The position numbers and the translations under genes were made by a program. From contig NZ_JALKAA010000006.1 in assembly GCF_024171605.1 (NCBI RefSeq), positions 1 through 64,000 on the forward strand: a stretch of DNA of 64,000 bases, written 5' to 3'. Of this stretch, positions 6,153 through 14,375 are shown piece by piece. The notes beneath the pieces were generated by a model. That model did no database searches. It worked only from the letters and a program-made list of their open reading frames with translations, and had not been told where the DNA came from. The DNA comes from Pontibacter sp. HSC-36F09 (lineage in GTDB: Bacteria; Bacteroidota; Bacteroidia; Cytophagales; Hymenobacteraceae). Every line of letters starts with the position of its first letter. Within the stretch, counting starts at the first letter, position 1.

Positions 6153-8561
6153 TTAATAGATAACCGGATAAGCCTTCGGGTCTGCCTCATGCATGATCTC
6201 GTACACCGCCTCGAAAACATCCTCTGTATTTGGTTTGGAGAAGTAATCGCCGTCCGATGAGTATGGTGGACGGTGTGCGTGTGCTGAAAGGCATTGTGGC
6301 TTAGAGTCCAGGTAGCGCCAGGCGCCCTGCTCGTCCACTACCTGCTGCATCATATAAGCCGTGGCTCCTCCCGGCACGTCCTCGTCGGCAAACAACACGC
6401 GGTTGGTCTTGCGGATCGAGTCGGTAATCGAATGCTCCAGGTCAAACGGCAGCAATGACTGTACGTCGATCACCTCGGCTGAAATACCAAAATCCTCCAG
6501 TTGGCGGGCGGCTTCTATTACGATGCGGCACATTGAGCCATAGGTTACGATGGTAATATCAGTACCTTCTTTCAGCACCTCCGGCTTACCGAGCGGTACA
6601 GTAAGCTCTCCTATATTACTAGGTATACGCTCCTTCAGGCGGTAGCCGTTGAGGCACTCGATCACCAGTGCCGGCTCGTCAGACTTAAGCAGCGTGTTGT
6701 AAAAACCTGCCGCCTGGGTCATATCACGTGGCACCAGCACGTGCATACCCCGGATGCTGTTCAGGATCATACCGATTGGGGAACCGGAGTGCCAGATCCC
6801 TTCGAGGCGGTGTCCGCGGGTACGCACGATCAGAGGCGCCTTCTGGCCACCTTTGGTGCGGTACTGCAGGCAGGCCACGTCGTCAGACAGAATCTGGATA
6901 GCATATAATAAGTAGTCGAGGTACTGAATTTCGGTGATCGGGCGAAGACCGCGCAGGGCGGCTCCTATACCTTGACCGATGATGGTACACTCGCGTATAC
7001 CTGTATCGGTTACGCGCAGTTCGCTGTGCTTCTCCTGCAATCCGGCAAAAGCCTGGTTCACATCCCCGATGCGGCCCACATCTTCGCCGATGGCAAACAC
7101 GCGTGGATCACGGGATAGCATGGCATCGAAGCAGGCCTGCAGCACTTCACGGCCGTCTACTTGCGGTGCGTCTTCGGCAAACTCAGGCTTTACTTCCTCT
7201 ACCAGCAAAGCTGCTTCGTCGGACTGGCTGTATAAATAAGAGTTGAAGCGGTCGGTGTTCTCGCCCATGGTTTGCTCCAGCCAGCCGACCAGCTCGCGCT
7301 TTGCCTGGTTGTTTTCGTCGCGCACGTAGCGCAACACCTTGCGCACGGCTCTCACCGCATCGCTGCGAATAGGCGTTCCTGTCTTGCGGAGTTCTTCTGT
7401 GATGGTGGCAATCTCGGTGATATGCTCGCTGGCAGCTGCCAGGTTATCCATCAGCTTCAAGGCCTCTTCATGGTCAACTTTGATGCCGTCTGCAAAAGCG
7501 TTCCAGGCAGCACCACGGGCCTGACGAACGGCTTCTCTGGCTTCTGCCTCGATCTGGTTCAGCTGCTCGGCCGTGGCAACGCCGGCACCCAGCATCCACT
7601 CGCGCATCTTCACCAGGCAATCGTAGTCGGATTCCCAGGCCAGGCGGTCCTTCGACTTATACCTTTCATGTGAGCCTGAAGTAGAGTGGCCCTGGGGCTG
7701 CGTCATCTCCTCCACATGCACCAACACCGGCACATGTTCCTCGCGGCATACCTTCACGGCAGCCTCGTAAGTTTCGCAAAGCGCCAGGTAGTCCCAGCCC
7801 TTTACTTTAAATATCTCGTAGCCCTGTTCCTCGCGGCTGTTGCGCTGGAAACCGGCAAGAATCTCTGAAATACTGCCCTTGGTGGTCTGGTACTCAGCCG
7901 GCACCGAAATACCGTAGCCATCGTCCCACACCGAAACCAGCATGGGCACCTGCAGCACACCGGCTGCGTTAATCGCCTCGAAGAACATGCCCTCAGAGGT
8001 AGAAGCGTTGCCGATGGTGCCGAATGCCACCTCATTTCCGTTCACTGAGAACTGCTGCATACCTTGCAGGTCCGGGTTCTGACGGTATAGCTTGGAAGCA
8101 TAGGCCAATCCTACCAGGCGGGGCATTTGCGAGGCGGTAGGCGAAATATCAGAGCTGGAGTTTTTCTGCTCCATCAGGTTCTTCCATTTCCCCTCTTCGT
8201 CGAGCAGGCGGGTGCCGAAGTGGCCGTTCATGGCGCGGCCGGCTGTGGAGGGCTCTGCCTCTACATCGGTATGCGCATATAACTGTGCGAAATATTGCTG
8301 GAGCGTCAGTTCACCAATGGCAAACATGAACGTCTGGTCGCGGTAATAGCCGGAGCGGAAATCGCCATTCTGAAAGAACTTGGCCATGGCCAGCTGGGCT
8401 ACTTCCTTGCCATCGCCGAAAATACCAAACTTGGCTTTGCCCATAAAAACCTCTTTGCGGCCGGCAAGGCTCGCGTGGCGGCTCTCCCAGGCAAGGCGGT
8501 AGTCGTTTAATATTTCCTGAGTGCTTAGTCGTTGAGTTATAGATGCTTCAGCAGTTTGCAT
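6153..8561 (-). CDS. Fused alpha/beta E1 of a 2-oxoacid dehydrogenase
   Basis: This 802-residue thiamine-diphosphate enzyme fuses E1-alpha (about 1-400) to E1-beta (about 460-802), an arrangement common in Bacteroidota. The alpha part has the GYYRDQT region, FGTIGNASTSEG and SVWDDGYGISVP around the cofactor site, and the GSHERYKSKDR loop. The beta part has GEDVG, TDTGIRE, RTRGHRLEGIWHSGSP and ADEDVPGG. It decarboxylates a branched-chain 2-oxoacid or pyruvate for transfer to lipoyl-E2, which is not in this window. I place the start at the ATG at 8561. The in-frame TTG at 8600 is part of the promoter's TACTTTTG box and cannot be in the mRNA. Confidence 0.93.
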   Translation of the reverse strand: MQTAEASITQRLSTQEILNDYRLAWESRHASLAGRKEVFMGKAKFGIFGDGKEVAQLAMAKFFQNGDFRSGYYRDQTFMFAIGELTLQQYFAQLYAHTDVEAEPSTAGRAMNGHFGTRLLDEEGKWKNLMEQKNSSSDISPTASQMPRLVGLAYASKLYRQNPDLQGMQQFSVNGNEVAFGTIGNASTSEGMFFEAINAAGVLQVPMLVSVWDDGYGISVPAEYQTTKGSISEILAGFQRNSREEQGYEIFKVKGWDYLALCETYEAAVKVCREEHVPVLVHVEEMTQPQGHSTSGSHERYKSKDRLAWESDYDCLVKMREWMLGAGVATAEQLNQIEAEAREAVRQARGAAWNAFADGIKVDHEEALKLMDNLAAASEHITEIATITEELRKTGTPIRSDAVRAVRKVLRYVRDENNQAKRELVGWLEQTMGENTDRFNSYLYSQSDEAALLVEEVKPEFAEDAPQVDGREVLQACFDAMLSRDPRVFAIGEDVGRIGDVNQAFAGLQEKHSELRVTDTGIRECTIIGQGIGAALRGLRPITEIQYLDYLLYAIQILSDDVACLQYRTKGGQKAPLIVRTRGHRLEGIWHSGSPIGMILNSIRGMHVLVPRDMTQAAGFYNTLLKSDEPALVIECLNGYRLKERIPSNIGELTVPLGKPEVLKEGTDITIVTYGSMCRIVIEAARQLEDFGISAEVIDVQSLLPFDLEHSITDSIRKTNRVLFADEDVPGGATAYMMQQVVDEQGAWRYLDSKPQCLSAHAHRPPYSSDGDYFSKPNTEDVFEAVYEIMHEADPKAYPVIY

Positions 8562-8597
8562 GTCTCGTCTGTAAAAGCTTATAGTGGATTTTCTCTT

Positions 8598-8628
8598 CAA
8601 AAGTACAGAATATTAGCCTAAAATCAAA
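8598..8628 (-). promoter_or_regulatory. Bacteroidota-type promoter of the E1 gene
   Basis: On the minus strand TTTG (8628-8625), 19 nt and TACTTTTG (8605-8598) match the -33/-7 consensus exactly, including spacing. Transcription should start near 8591, giving a 5' UTR of about 30 nt before the ATG at 8561. Confidence 0.72.
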
Positions 8629-8669
8629 TTTGGGGAGCCGGGCAGGCCGTCAAACACCTATACTTAGAC

Positions 8670-8701
8670 TTGTCTTTTTGTTAAAAGATTTTATATCTTT
8701 G
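8670..8701 (+). promoter_or_regulatory. Probable promoter of the DUF1573 gene
   Basis: TTG (8670-8672) and TATCTTTG (8694-8701) are 21 nt apart, close to the Bacteroidota consensus. The predicted start gives a leader of about 45 nt before the ATG at 8753. It is divergent from the E1 promoter. Confidence 0.5.
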
Positions 8702-8752
8702 TTTGTTTGCAGAACCTCTTTTTTCATTCGCAAAATTTCTTTAATTCGCATT

Positions 8753-9535
8753 ATGAACAGAAAATTTTACTTACTTACCGTGCTTAGCCTGCTGTTGGCT
8801 GGTTTTACGGCCCAGGCGCAGGGCGAACTCAAGTTTGAGAAAGAGACCCATGACTTTGGCACATTTGCCGAGGGTGTGATCGCTTCATACGAGTTTGTAG
8901 TGAAGAACGTAGGCGATAAGCCTGTGGTTATAGCCCAGGTACAGCCTTCCTGCGGCTGCACAACGCCAGAGTGGACAAAAGACCCGATCATGCCGGGCAA
9001 AACGGGTGTGATCAAGGCCATGTACAACAGCAACGGCCGTCCGGGCCCGTTCCACAAGTCTATTTCTGTGATCTCCAATGCCGCTACCCCCCAAGCTGTT
9101 ATCTTCATTAAAGGGGAAGTTGGACCAAAAGATTTAAAAACCAGCCACACGCCGGAACAAAAAGCAAATTCGCCGCGTTTGGCTGTTGGAACTACTTCAC
9201 ACAGCTTCGGAAAACTTGAAAAAGGACAAAAAGCCGTGGCTAAGTTCACAATCAAAAACACAGGTCGACAGGACCTGGTGGTGCAGGGCGTGAAGGCAAA
9301 TTGCAACTGCATAACCTATAAAGTTTCGCAACCAGCAATAAAACCAGGACAGCAGGCAACTTTGGAACTAACCTATATTCCTACAATGTTAAAGGAGCAA
9401 AATGAGGTAGTAACCATCGTTTCAAATGATATCGTAATGCCAGACCTGAAGCTCACGCTGAAGGCAAATGTAGTAGAGAGTCTGGCTCAAAAGAATATGT
9501 TAAGGGAGGGCAATCAGCCGGTACCTTTCAGATAG
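8753..9535 (+). CDS. Secreted DUF1573 protein with two repeats
   Basis: The 260-residue protein has a signal peptide (MNRKFYLLTVLSLLLAGFTAQAQ, cleaved near 21-23). Two immunoglobulin-like DUF1573 units follow. Each starts with a HDFG/HSFGK strand and contains a Cys-rich PSCGCTTPEW or ANCNCITYKVS turn. DUF1573 proteins are abundant in Bacteroidota envelopes; their role is unknown. I chose the ATG at 8753 over an in-frame codon 41 residues upstream because the signal peptide starts there and the promoter at 8694-8701 lies between the two. The terminator is 30 nt downstream. Confidence 0.88.
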   Translation: MNRKFYLLTVLSLLLAGFTAQAQGELKFEKETHDFGTFAEGVIASYEFVVKNVGDKPVVIAQVQPSCGCTTPEWTKDPIMPGKTGVIKAMYNSNGRPGPFHKSISVISNAATPQAVIFIKGEVGPKDLKTSHTPEQKANSPRLAVGTTSHSFGKLEKGQKAVAKFTIKNTGRQDLVVQGVKANCNCITYKVSQPAIKPGQQATLELTYIPTMLKEQNEVVTIVSNDIVMPDLKLTLKANVVESLAQKNMLREGNQPVPFR

Positions 9536-9564
9536 TTTTTTTCATAGTTTTATTTTGTACTAAT

Positions 9565-9591
9565 GGCAGTGATTCTATCACTGCCTTTTTT
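9565..9591 (+). terminator. Rho-independent terminator of the DUF1573 gene
   Basis: The perfect 8-bp stem GGCAGTGA / TCACTGCC (9565-9572, 9578-9585) is followed by six T. Confidence 0.9.
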
Positions 9592-9855
9592 CATTTTATA
9601 CCTTCCCACAAAAGCAGACAGCGTAGCACAATACAATTTCCGGGCAACCGGATGCAGCCGGCCAGGTGCAATCCCAAAACGCCGCTGTTCAAGGCCTACC
9701 CCTCTCCCCATCGCCTTTTCAAGGTACTTTAAATCAGCCGAATGCAGATGTCCTAACATTGTTAAAACAGGATTTGTGTTTAGCCTTTTATTTCAAGATA
9801 GATATGGTATATTTGCGCAGCTTTTCCAATAACTAATACTATAAGAAATAAAGAC
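9592..9855 (+). promoter_or_regulatory. Leader region of ald with a -7 box
   Basis: This 264-bp stretch has no supported gene. TATATTTG at 9808-9815 matches the Bacteroidota -7 element, with TTTT 18 nt upstream as a weak -33. It would give a leader of about 35 nt before the ald ATG. The rest shows no structure I can name. Confidence 0.45.
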
Positions 9856-10968
9856 ATGATTATTGGTGTTCCAAAGGAAATCAAGAATAATGAAAACCGC
9901 GTAGGCGTAACTCCTGCCGGCGTGGTGGAACTGGTGCGCAATGGCCACACCGTGTACGTACAGGCTACCGCCGGCGAAGGCAGCGGTTTCATGGACGATG
10001 AATATTCTAATGCTGGCGCTACCGTGCTGCCAAGCATCGAAGAGGTATACGGCATCGCTGAGATGATCATCAAGGTGAAAGAGCCGATCGAGTCAGAGTA
10101 CAACCTGATCAAAGAAGACCAACTGCTGTTCACTTACTTCCACTTTGCTTCTCACGAGCCGCTTACGCACGCTATGATGAAGCAAAAGGCCGTTTGCCTT
10201 TCTTACGAAACGGTTGAGCGTGCTGACAGAAGCCTTCCGCTGCTGGTGCCTATGTCAGAAGTGGCTGGCCGTATGTCCATTCAGCAGGGCGCCAAGTACC
10301 TGGAGAAACCACTCAAAGGCCGTGGCATTCTGCTGGGCGGCGTACCGGGTGTTCGTCCTGCCAAAGTGATGATCCTGGGTGGTGGTATTGTAGGCACCAA
10401 CGCAGCCAAAATGGCGGCAGGTATGGGTGCCGACGTGACGATCCTGGACACTAACCTGGCTCGTCTGCGTTACCTGGACGATATCATGCCAGCCAACGTG
10501 AACACCTTCATGTCGAACGAATACAACATCCGCGAACTGCTTCCTACGCATGATCTGATCATCGGTGCCGTGCTGATCCCGGGTGCGAAAGCTCCTCGCC
10601 TGATCACACGCGAAATGCTGAAGGAAATGCGTCCGGGTACTGTGGTGGTAGACGTTGCTGTTGACCAGGGCGGTTGCATCGAAACCTGCAAGCCGACTAC
10701 GCACGAAAATCCGACTTTCATCATTGACGATGTGGTGCATTACTGCGTAGCCAACATGCCGGGTGCCGTACCTTACACTTCCACACTGGCGCTTACCAAC
10801 GCTACCCTGCCTTACGCGATCCAACTCGCTAACAAAGGCTGGAAGAAAGCTTGCGCTGACAGCGAAGAGTTGAAGAAAGGCCTGAACGTAGTACAGGGCA
10901 AAGTAGTATACAAAGGTGTGGCAGAAGCCTTCAACCTGGAGTATACCGAAGTTAACTCTGTGCTGTAA
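9856..10968 (+). CDS. ald: Alanine dehydrogenase
   Basis: The 370-residue enzyme is colinear with well-studied L-alanine dehydrogenases. Arg15 (NRVGVTP), Lys75 (KVKEP) and His96 (YFHFA) sit at the canonical active-site positions, and the nucleotide-binding loop is LGGGIVGTNAAK. It interconverts L-alanine and pyruvate plus ammonium with NAD(H), in the cytoplasm, linking amino-acid catabolism to central carbon flow. The gene is monocistronic with its own terminator. Confidence 0.96.
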   Translation: MIIGVPKEIKNNENRVGVTPAGVVELVRNGHTVYVQATAGEGSGFMDDEYSNAGATVLPSIEEVYGIAEMIIKVKEPIESEYNLIKEDQLLFTYFHFASHEPLTHAMMKQKAVCLSYETVERADRSLPLLVPMSEVAGRMSIQQGAKYLEKPLKGRGILLGGVPGVRPAKVMILGGGIVGTNAAKMAAGMGADVTILDTNLARLRYLDDIMPANVNTFMSNEYNIRELLPTHDLIIGAVLIPGAKAPRLITREMLKEMRPGTVVVDVAVDQGGCIETCKPTTHENPTFIIDDVVHYCVANMPGAVPYTSTLALTNATLPYAIQLANKGWKKACADSEELKKGLNVVQGKVVYKGVAEAFNLEYTEVNSVL

Positions 10969-10993
10969 TTAAGGTATAGCCTGATTTATAAAC

Positions 10994-11032
10994 GAGCGCC
11001 TTCCTGATCTCATCGGGAAGGCGCTCCTGTTT
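10994..11032 (+). terminator. Terminator hairpin after ald
   Basis: The 11-bp stem GAGCGCCTTCC (10994-11004) / GGAAGGCGCTC (11016-11026) is followed by CTGTTTTAG. Confidence 0.8.
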
Positions 11033-11064
11033 TAGGGAGTTTACCAAAAGCGCACCATTTTCAA

Positions 11065-11072
11065 TATCTTTG
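11065..11072 (+). promoter_or_regulatory. -7 box upstream of the LtaS-like gene
   Basis: TATCTTTG matches the Bacteroidota -7 consensus. No clear TTTG lies at the right distance upstream, so only half of the promoter is supported. It is 67 nt before the ATG at 11139. Confidence 0.4.
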
Positions 11073-11138
11073 TGTTTTATTGCCGGCCTGCCTCAACTTC
11101 AACGGTAGCCCATATGCCAAAACTCTCTATTCTGACTG

Positions 11139-13016
11139 ATGTTTGACAGTTCATTTCAACTGCTGCTGCGCCGCTTAGGGCTCGTGTTTCTGCTCTATAC
11201 CTTGCTGCGTGCCATTTTCTTTGTCTTTAACTTCGGCCACTTTGCCGAAGCCCCTGCCGGGCAGGTGGCGCTGGCTTTCGTGCATGGCCTCCGCTTCGAC
11301 GTGGCGGCGCTCGTTATCATCAACTCACTTTTTATACTCCTGACGCTGCTGCCGCACGGCAACTTGCAGCACCCGACCTACCAGCGAACGCTCCGTTGGC
11401 TCTTTGTGCTTACCAACGCGCCTTTCATCGCACTGGCACTGGTAGATGTAGAGTTCTTTAAGTTCATTGGCCGAAGGTCAGGCAACGAGGTGCTCACCAT
11501 CACAGGCGATGTGCTTGGGCAACTTGGGCAGTTGGCCAGCTATTACTGGTACATGGGCCTTGTCTTTGCGGGTTTGGTCTTTGCGATAATCAAGCTATAC
11601 CCTACTTCTGCTGCTATACCTGAACGGCGGCCAGTGTTGTGGCAGCGCTACCTGCGACTGTTGCTGGTGGCCGGCTTTGTGGTGCTAGGTATACGGGGCG
11701 GTATCCAACTAAAACCCCTGCGTCCGGCGCATGCTTTTGTGCACGAGCATTCCTCGTTGGGTCACCTGTCGCTCAATACGCCTTTCACTTTTATCAAGAG
11801 CATCGGCAAGGCCACTATAGAAGAAAAGCACTTTTATGGCTCCGACGAAGAGCTCCTTGCTAATCTACCGGTAAAGCCGGGCAGGTATGCTATACCTGCC
11901 GGAGAGCCGCTTCAGGAAAATGTGGTGCTAATCATCATGGAAAGCTTTGCCTCGGAATATGTAGGAGCCCTCAATAACGGCGAAGGTTATACCCCCTTTC
12001 TGGATTCGCTGGCCGGTGAGGGACTGCTGTTCCGCAACAGCTTTGCCAATGGCCGCAAATCCATAGAAGCGCTGCCTTCCATCCTGTCCGGACTGCCTTC
12101 GCTCCTACCCGATCCCTACATCACTTCGCCCTACCAGTCCAACACGATTTACAGTGCCGGGCACTTATTAAGAAACGCCGGCTATACCACGGCCTTCTTT
12201 CATGGCGCAACAAACGGCACCATGGGCTTTAATCAGTATACCCAAATGGCAGGTATACAGCACTATTTTGGTCTGGAAGAATACCCTTCGGATCTCCGGG
12301 CAGCGCATTTTGACGGTAACTGGGGCATTTTTGACGAGCCATACCTGCAGTACACGGTACAGGAGATGAGCAAATTCCCGCAACCCTTCTTCAGCACGGT
12401 CTTCACGCTCAGCTCCCACCAGCCTTATACCGTGCCTGCCCATTACAAAGACAAATTCCCGAAAGGCGAGCTGGAGATACACGAGTCGGTGGGCTATGCC
12501 GATTATGCCTTAAGAGAATTTTTCAAGACAGCCTCCCGGCAGCCCTGGTACAGTAACACCTTGTTTATACTGGTGGCCGACCACACCCAGAAAAGCATCC
12601 GTCCGGAGTACCAAAACGAACTGGGCTACCACCGGGTGCCGCTCCTGCTCTTTCATCCTGCCAAAAAACTAAAGGCTGATGTGCAGAAAGTCACGCAGCA
12701 TGTCGATATTCTGCCTACGTTGGTGGATTATCTAAGACTACCAACCGATAAACTGATGCTCTTTGGCCAGTCGGTGTTGGACAGTGCCGCTACCGGGCAT
12801 GCGCTGCTTTACAATGGCGTCTCGTATTATTTGGTGCAACAGAAGGGTGTGGCTGAACTGACGGCCACGGATGAAGTGCGCTTCCATACCTTCCCGGAAC
12901 TAGCGCCTGCCGCAGAAGCAGATGCGACGCAGGGGCAGCAGTTGAAAGCCTATGTGCAGTACTTTAAAAACAAGATGCTCGCCAACGACCTGTATTTCTG
13001 GTCGCGCAAGGAGTAA
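11139..13016 (+). CDS. LtaS/MdoB-family membrane phosphoglycerol transferase-like protein
   Basis: The 625-residue protein has about five N-terminal membrane segments in residues 1-205. An extracytoplasmic alkaline-phosphatase/sulfatase-fold domain follows from about 255. Metal and catalytic motifs are visible: VLIIMESF, then NGRKSIEALPSI, where the Ser corresponds to the catalytic Thr of LtaS, then FFHGATNGTMGF and LVADHTQKS. Gram-positive LtaS polymerises phosphoglycerol and E. coli MdoB/OpgB decorates glucans. In Bacteroidota the substrate is unproven, but transfer of a phospho-head group onto an envelope glycan or lipid is plausible. Confidence 0.88.
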   Translation: MFDSSFQLLLRRLGLVFLLYTLLRAIFFVFNFGHFAEAPAGQVALAFVHGLRFDVAALVIINSLFILLTLLPHGNLQHPTYQRTLRWLFVLTNAPFIALALVDVEFFKFIGRRSGNEVLTITGDVLGQLGQLASYYWYMGLVFAGLVFAIIKLYPTSAAIPERRPVLWQRYLRLLLVAGFVVLGIRGGIQLKPLRPAHAFVHEHSSLGHLSLNTPFTFIKSIGKATIEEKHFYGSDEELLANLPVKPGRYAIPAGEPLQENVVLIIMESFASEYVGALNNGEGYTPFLDSLAGEGLLFRNSFANGRKSIEALPSILSGLPSLLPDPYITSPYQSNTIYSAGHLLRNAGYTTAFFHGATNGTMGFNQYTQMAGIQHYFGLEEYPSDLRAAHFDGNWGIFDEPYLQYTVQEMSKFPQPFFSTVFTLSSHQPYTVPAHYKDKFPKGELEIHESVGYADYALREFFKTASRQPWYSNTLFILVADHTQKSIRPEYQNELGYHRVPLLLFHPAKKLKADVQKVTQHVDILPTLVDYLRLPTDKLMLFGQSVLDSAATGHALLYNGVSYYLVQQKGVAELTATDEVRFHTFPELAPAAEADATQGQQLKAYVQYFKNKMLANDLYFWSRKE

Positions 13017-13052
13017 GCCGCAGCAGCAGGTATATCCTGCAAAAAGTAAACG

Positions 13053-13505
13053 CTATACCTCCGCGCCAAAAGCCGGTATACCTTGCTGCGGTGTAAACTG
13101 GCGGGTCTCGAAATCCACTTCCCAACAGTAATGGTCCATGCCATTGGTGATGACTACATACCTGGCCTGCAGTACCTGGTTGTAGACCGACACCTGCTTC
13201 ACTACCTCCTGCGTGATGGGCACATGCGCGGCTTTGCATTCCACTAGCAGGTATGGCTTGCCTGATTGATCGTATACGCACATATCAGTGCGTTTCTGCA
13301 ACTTGTTGTAGGTGGTGCCCCGTTCAATACTGATGAGGCTTTTAGGATAGCGATGCGTACCGATCAGGAAATGCACAAAGTGCTGTCGTACCCATTCTTC
13401 CGGCGTCAACAGTACATATTTCCGGCGTAGCGCATCAAAAATCATGATATTAGCGCCGGAATGCTTAATTTTGTAATCAAACCTCGGTAAGTTGAGCGTT
13501 TCCAT
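13053..13505 (-). CDS. Type I restriction HsdR N-terminal-like nuclease domain protein
   Basis: The 150-residue single-domain protein resembles the PD-(D/E)XK domain found at the N-terminus of HsdR: TDMCVYD supplies the Asp and YLLVECKA gives the E-x-K pair. RKKYV-like and TPEEWVRQHF motifs near the N-terminus are typical of a stand-alone Bacteroidota family often located near holA. There is no hsdM, hsdS or helicase here, so it is not a restriction system. Its role is unknown, possibly DNA maintenance. I place the start at the ATG at 13505; the TTG five codons upstream adds a non-conserved extension. It converges on the LtaS-like gene. Confidence 0.78.
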   Translation of the reverse strand: METLNLPRFDYKIKHSGANIMIFDALRRKYVLLTPEEWVRQHFVHFLIGTHRYPKSLISIERGTTYNKLQKRTDMCVYDQSGKPYLLVECKAAHVPITQEVVKQVSVYNQVLQARYVVITNGMDHYCWEVDFETRQFTPQQGIPAFGAEV

Positions 13506-13593
13506 AAGGCAATTTACCAATTTTACAGCCTCCGCCCCAGCAAACTCCCTTGCAAAGGCGGCTTTTTTATACCTAATTACTTATATTTAAAAC

Positions 13594-14367
13594 ATGAAGA
13601 GTAAAGAAGAGATCGTAAGCGACTGGTTGCCAAGGTATACCGGTGTGCCTTTAAATGAATTTGGCGAGTATATCCTGCTCACCAACTTCATCAACTACGT
13701 GCGCATGTTCGCCGACCGGTTCGGCGTGGAGATAAAAGGCCTGGACAAACCGATGCAAACGGCTACGGCCAACAACATCACCATCATCAACTTCGGTATG
13801 GGCAGCGCCATGGCGGCCACTGTGATGGACTTGCTCTCTTCCATCAAGCCGAAAGCGGCCTTGTTCCTGGGCAAGTGCGGCGGCCTGAAAAGAAAAACGG
13901 CCATCGGTGACCTGATTCTACCAATTGCAGCCATCCGCGGCGAGGGTACATCAGATGACTATCTGCCACCGGAAATTCCTGCTTTGCCTTCATTCCGTCT
14001 GCAGCGTGCCGTTTCGTCGATGATCAAAAAGCACGAGATGGACTACTGGACTGGAACGGTATACACTACGAATCGCCGGGTATGGGAGCACGACGAGGAT
14101 TTTAAAGAATACCTGCGCCAGATCCGTGCCATGGGCATTGACATGGAAACCGCTACGATCTTTACCGTAGGCTTCATCAACGAAATTCCGCACGGTGCCC
14201 TGCTGCTCGTATCGGACAACCCAATGATTCCGGAAGGCGTGAAGACCTCGGAAAGCGATAAACTAGTGACGACCAATTATGTAGAAAAACACCTGAGCAT
14301 CGGTATAGACTCCCTGATCGAATTGATCAACTCGGGCGAATCCGTGAAACACATGCGTTTCGAATAA
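13594..14367 (+). CDS. amn: AMP nucleosidase (short Bacteroidota form)
   Basis: The 257-residue protein has the nucleoside-phosphorylase-type fold: the FGMGSAMAAT glycine loop, LFLGKCGGLK, GDLILP, and GIDMETATIF, where the Glu binds ribose. LLVSDNPMIPEG near the C-terminus is the conserved purine-site region. AMP nucleosidase hydrolyses AMP to adenine and ribose 5-phosphate. The Bacteroidota form lacks the large N-terminal domain of E. coli Amn, which fits this length. It starts a likely two-gene unit with the amidohydrolase 8 nt downstream. Confidence 0.88.
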   Translation: MKSKEEIVSDWLPRYTGVPLNEFGEYILLTNFINYVRMFADRFGVEIKGLDKPMQTATANNITIINFGMGSAMAATVMDLLSSIKPKAALFLGKCGGLKRKTAIGDLILPIAAIRGEGTSDDYLPPEIPALPSFRLQRAVSSMIKKHEMDYWTGTVYTTNRRVWEHDEDFKEYLRQIRAMGIDMETATIFTVGFINEIPHGALLLVSDNPMIPEGVKTSESDKLVTTNYVEKHLSIGIDSLIELINSGESVKHMRFE

Positions 14368-14375
14368 ACAGATAC

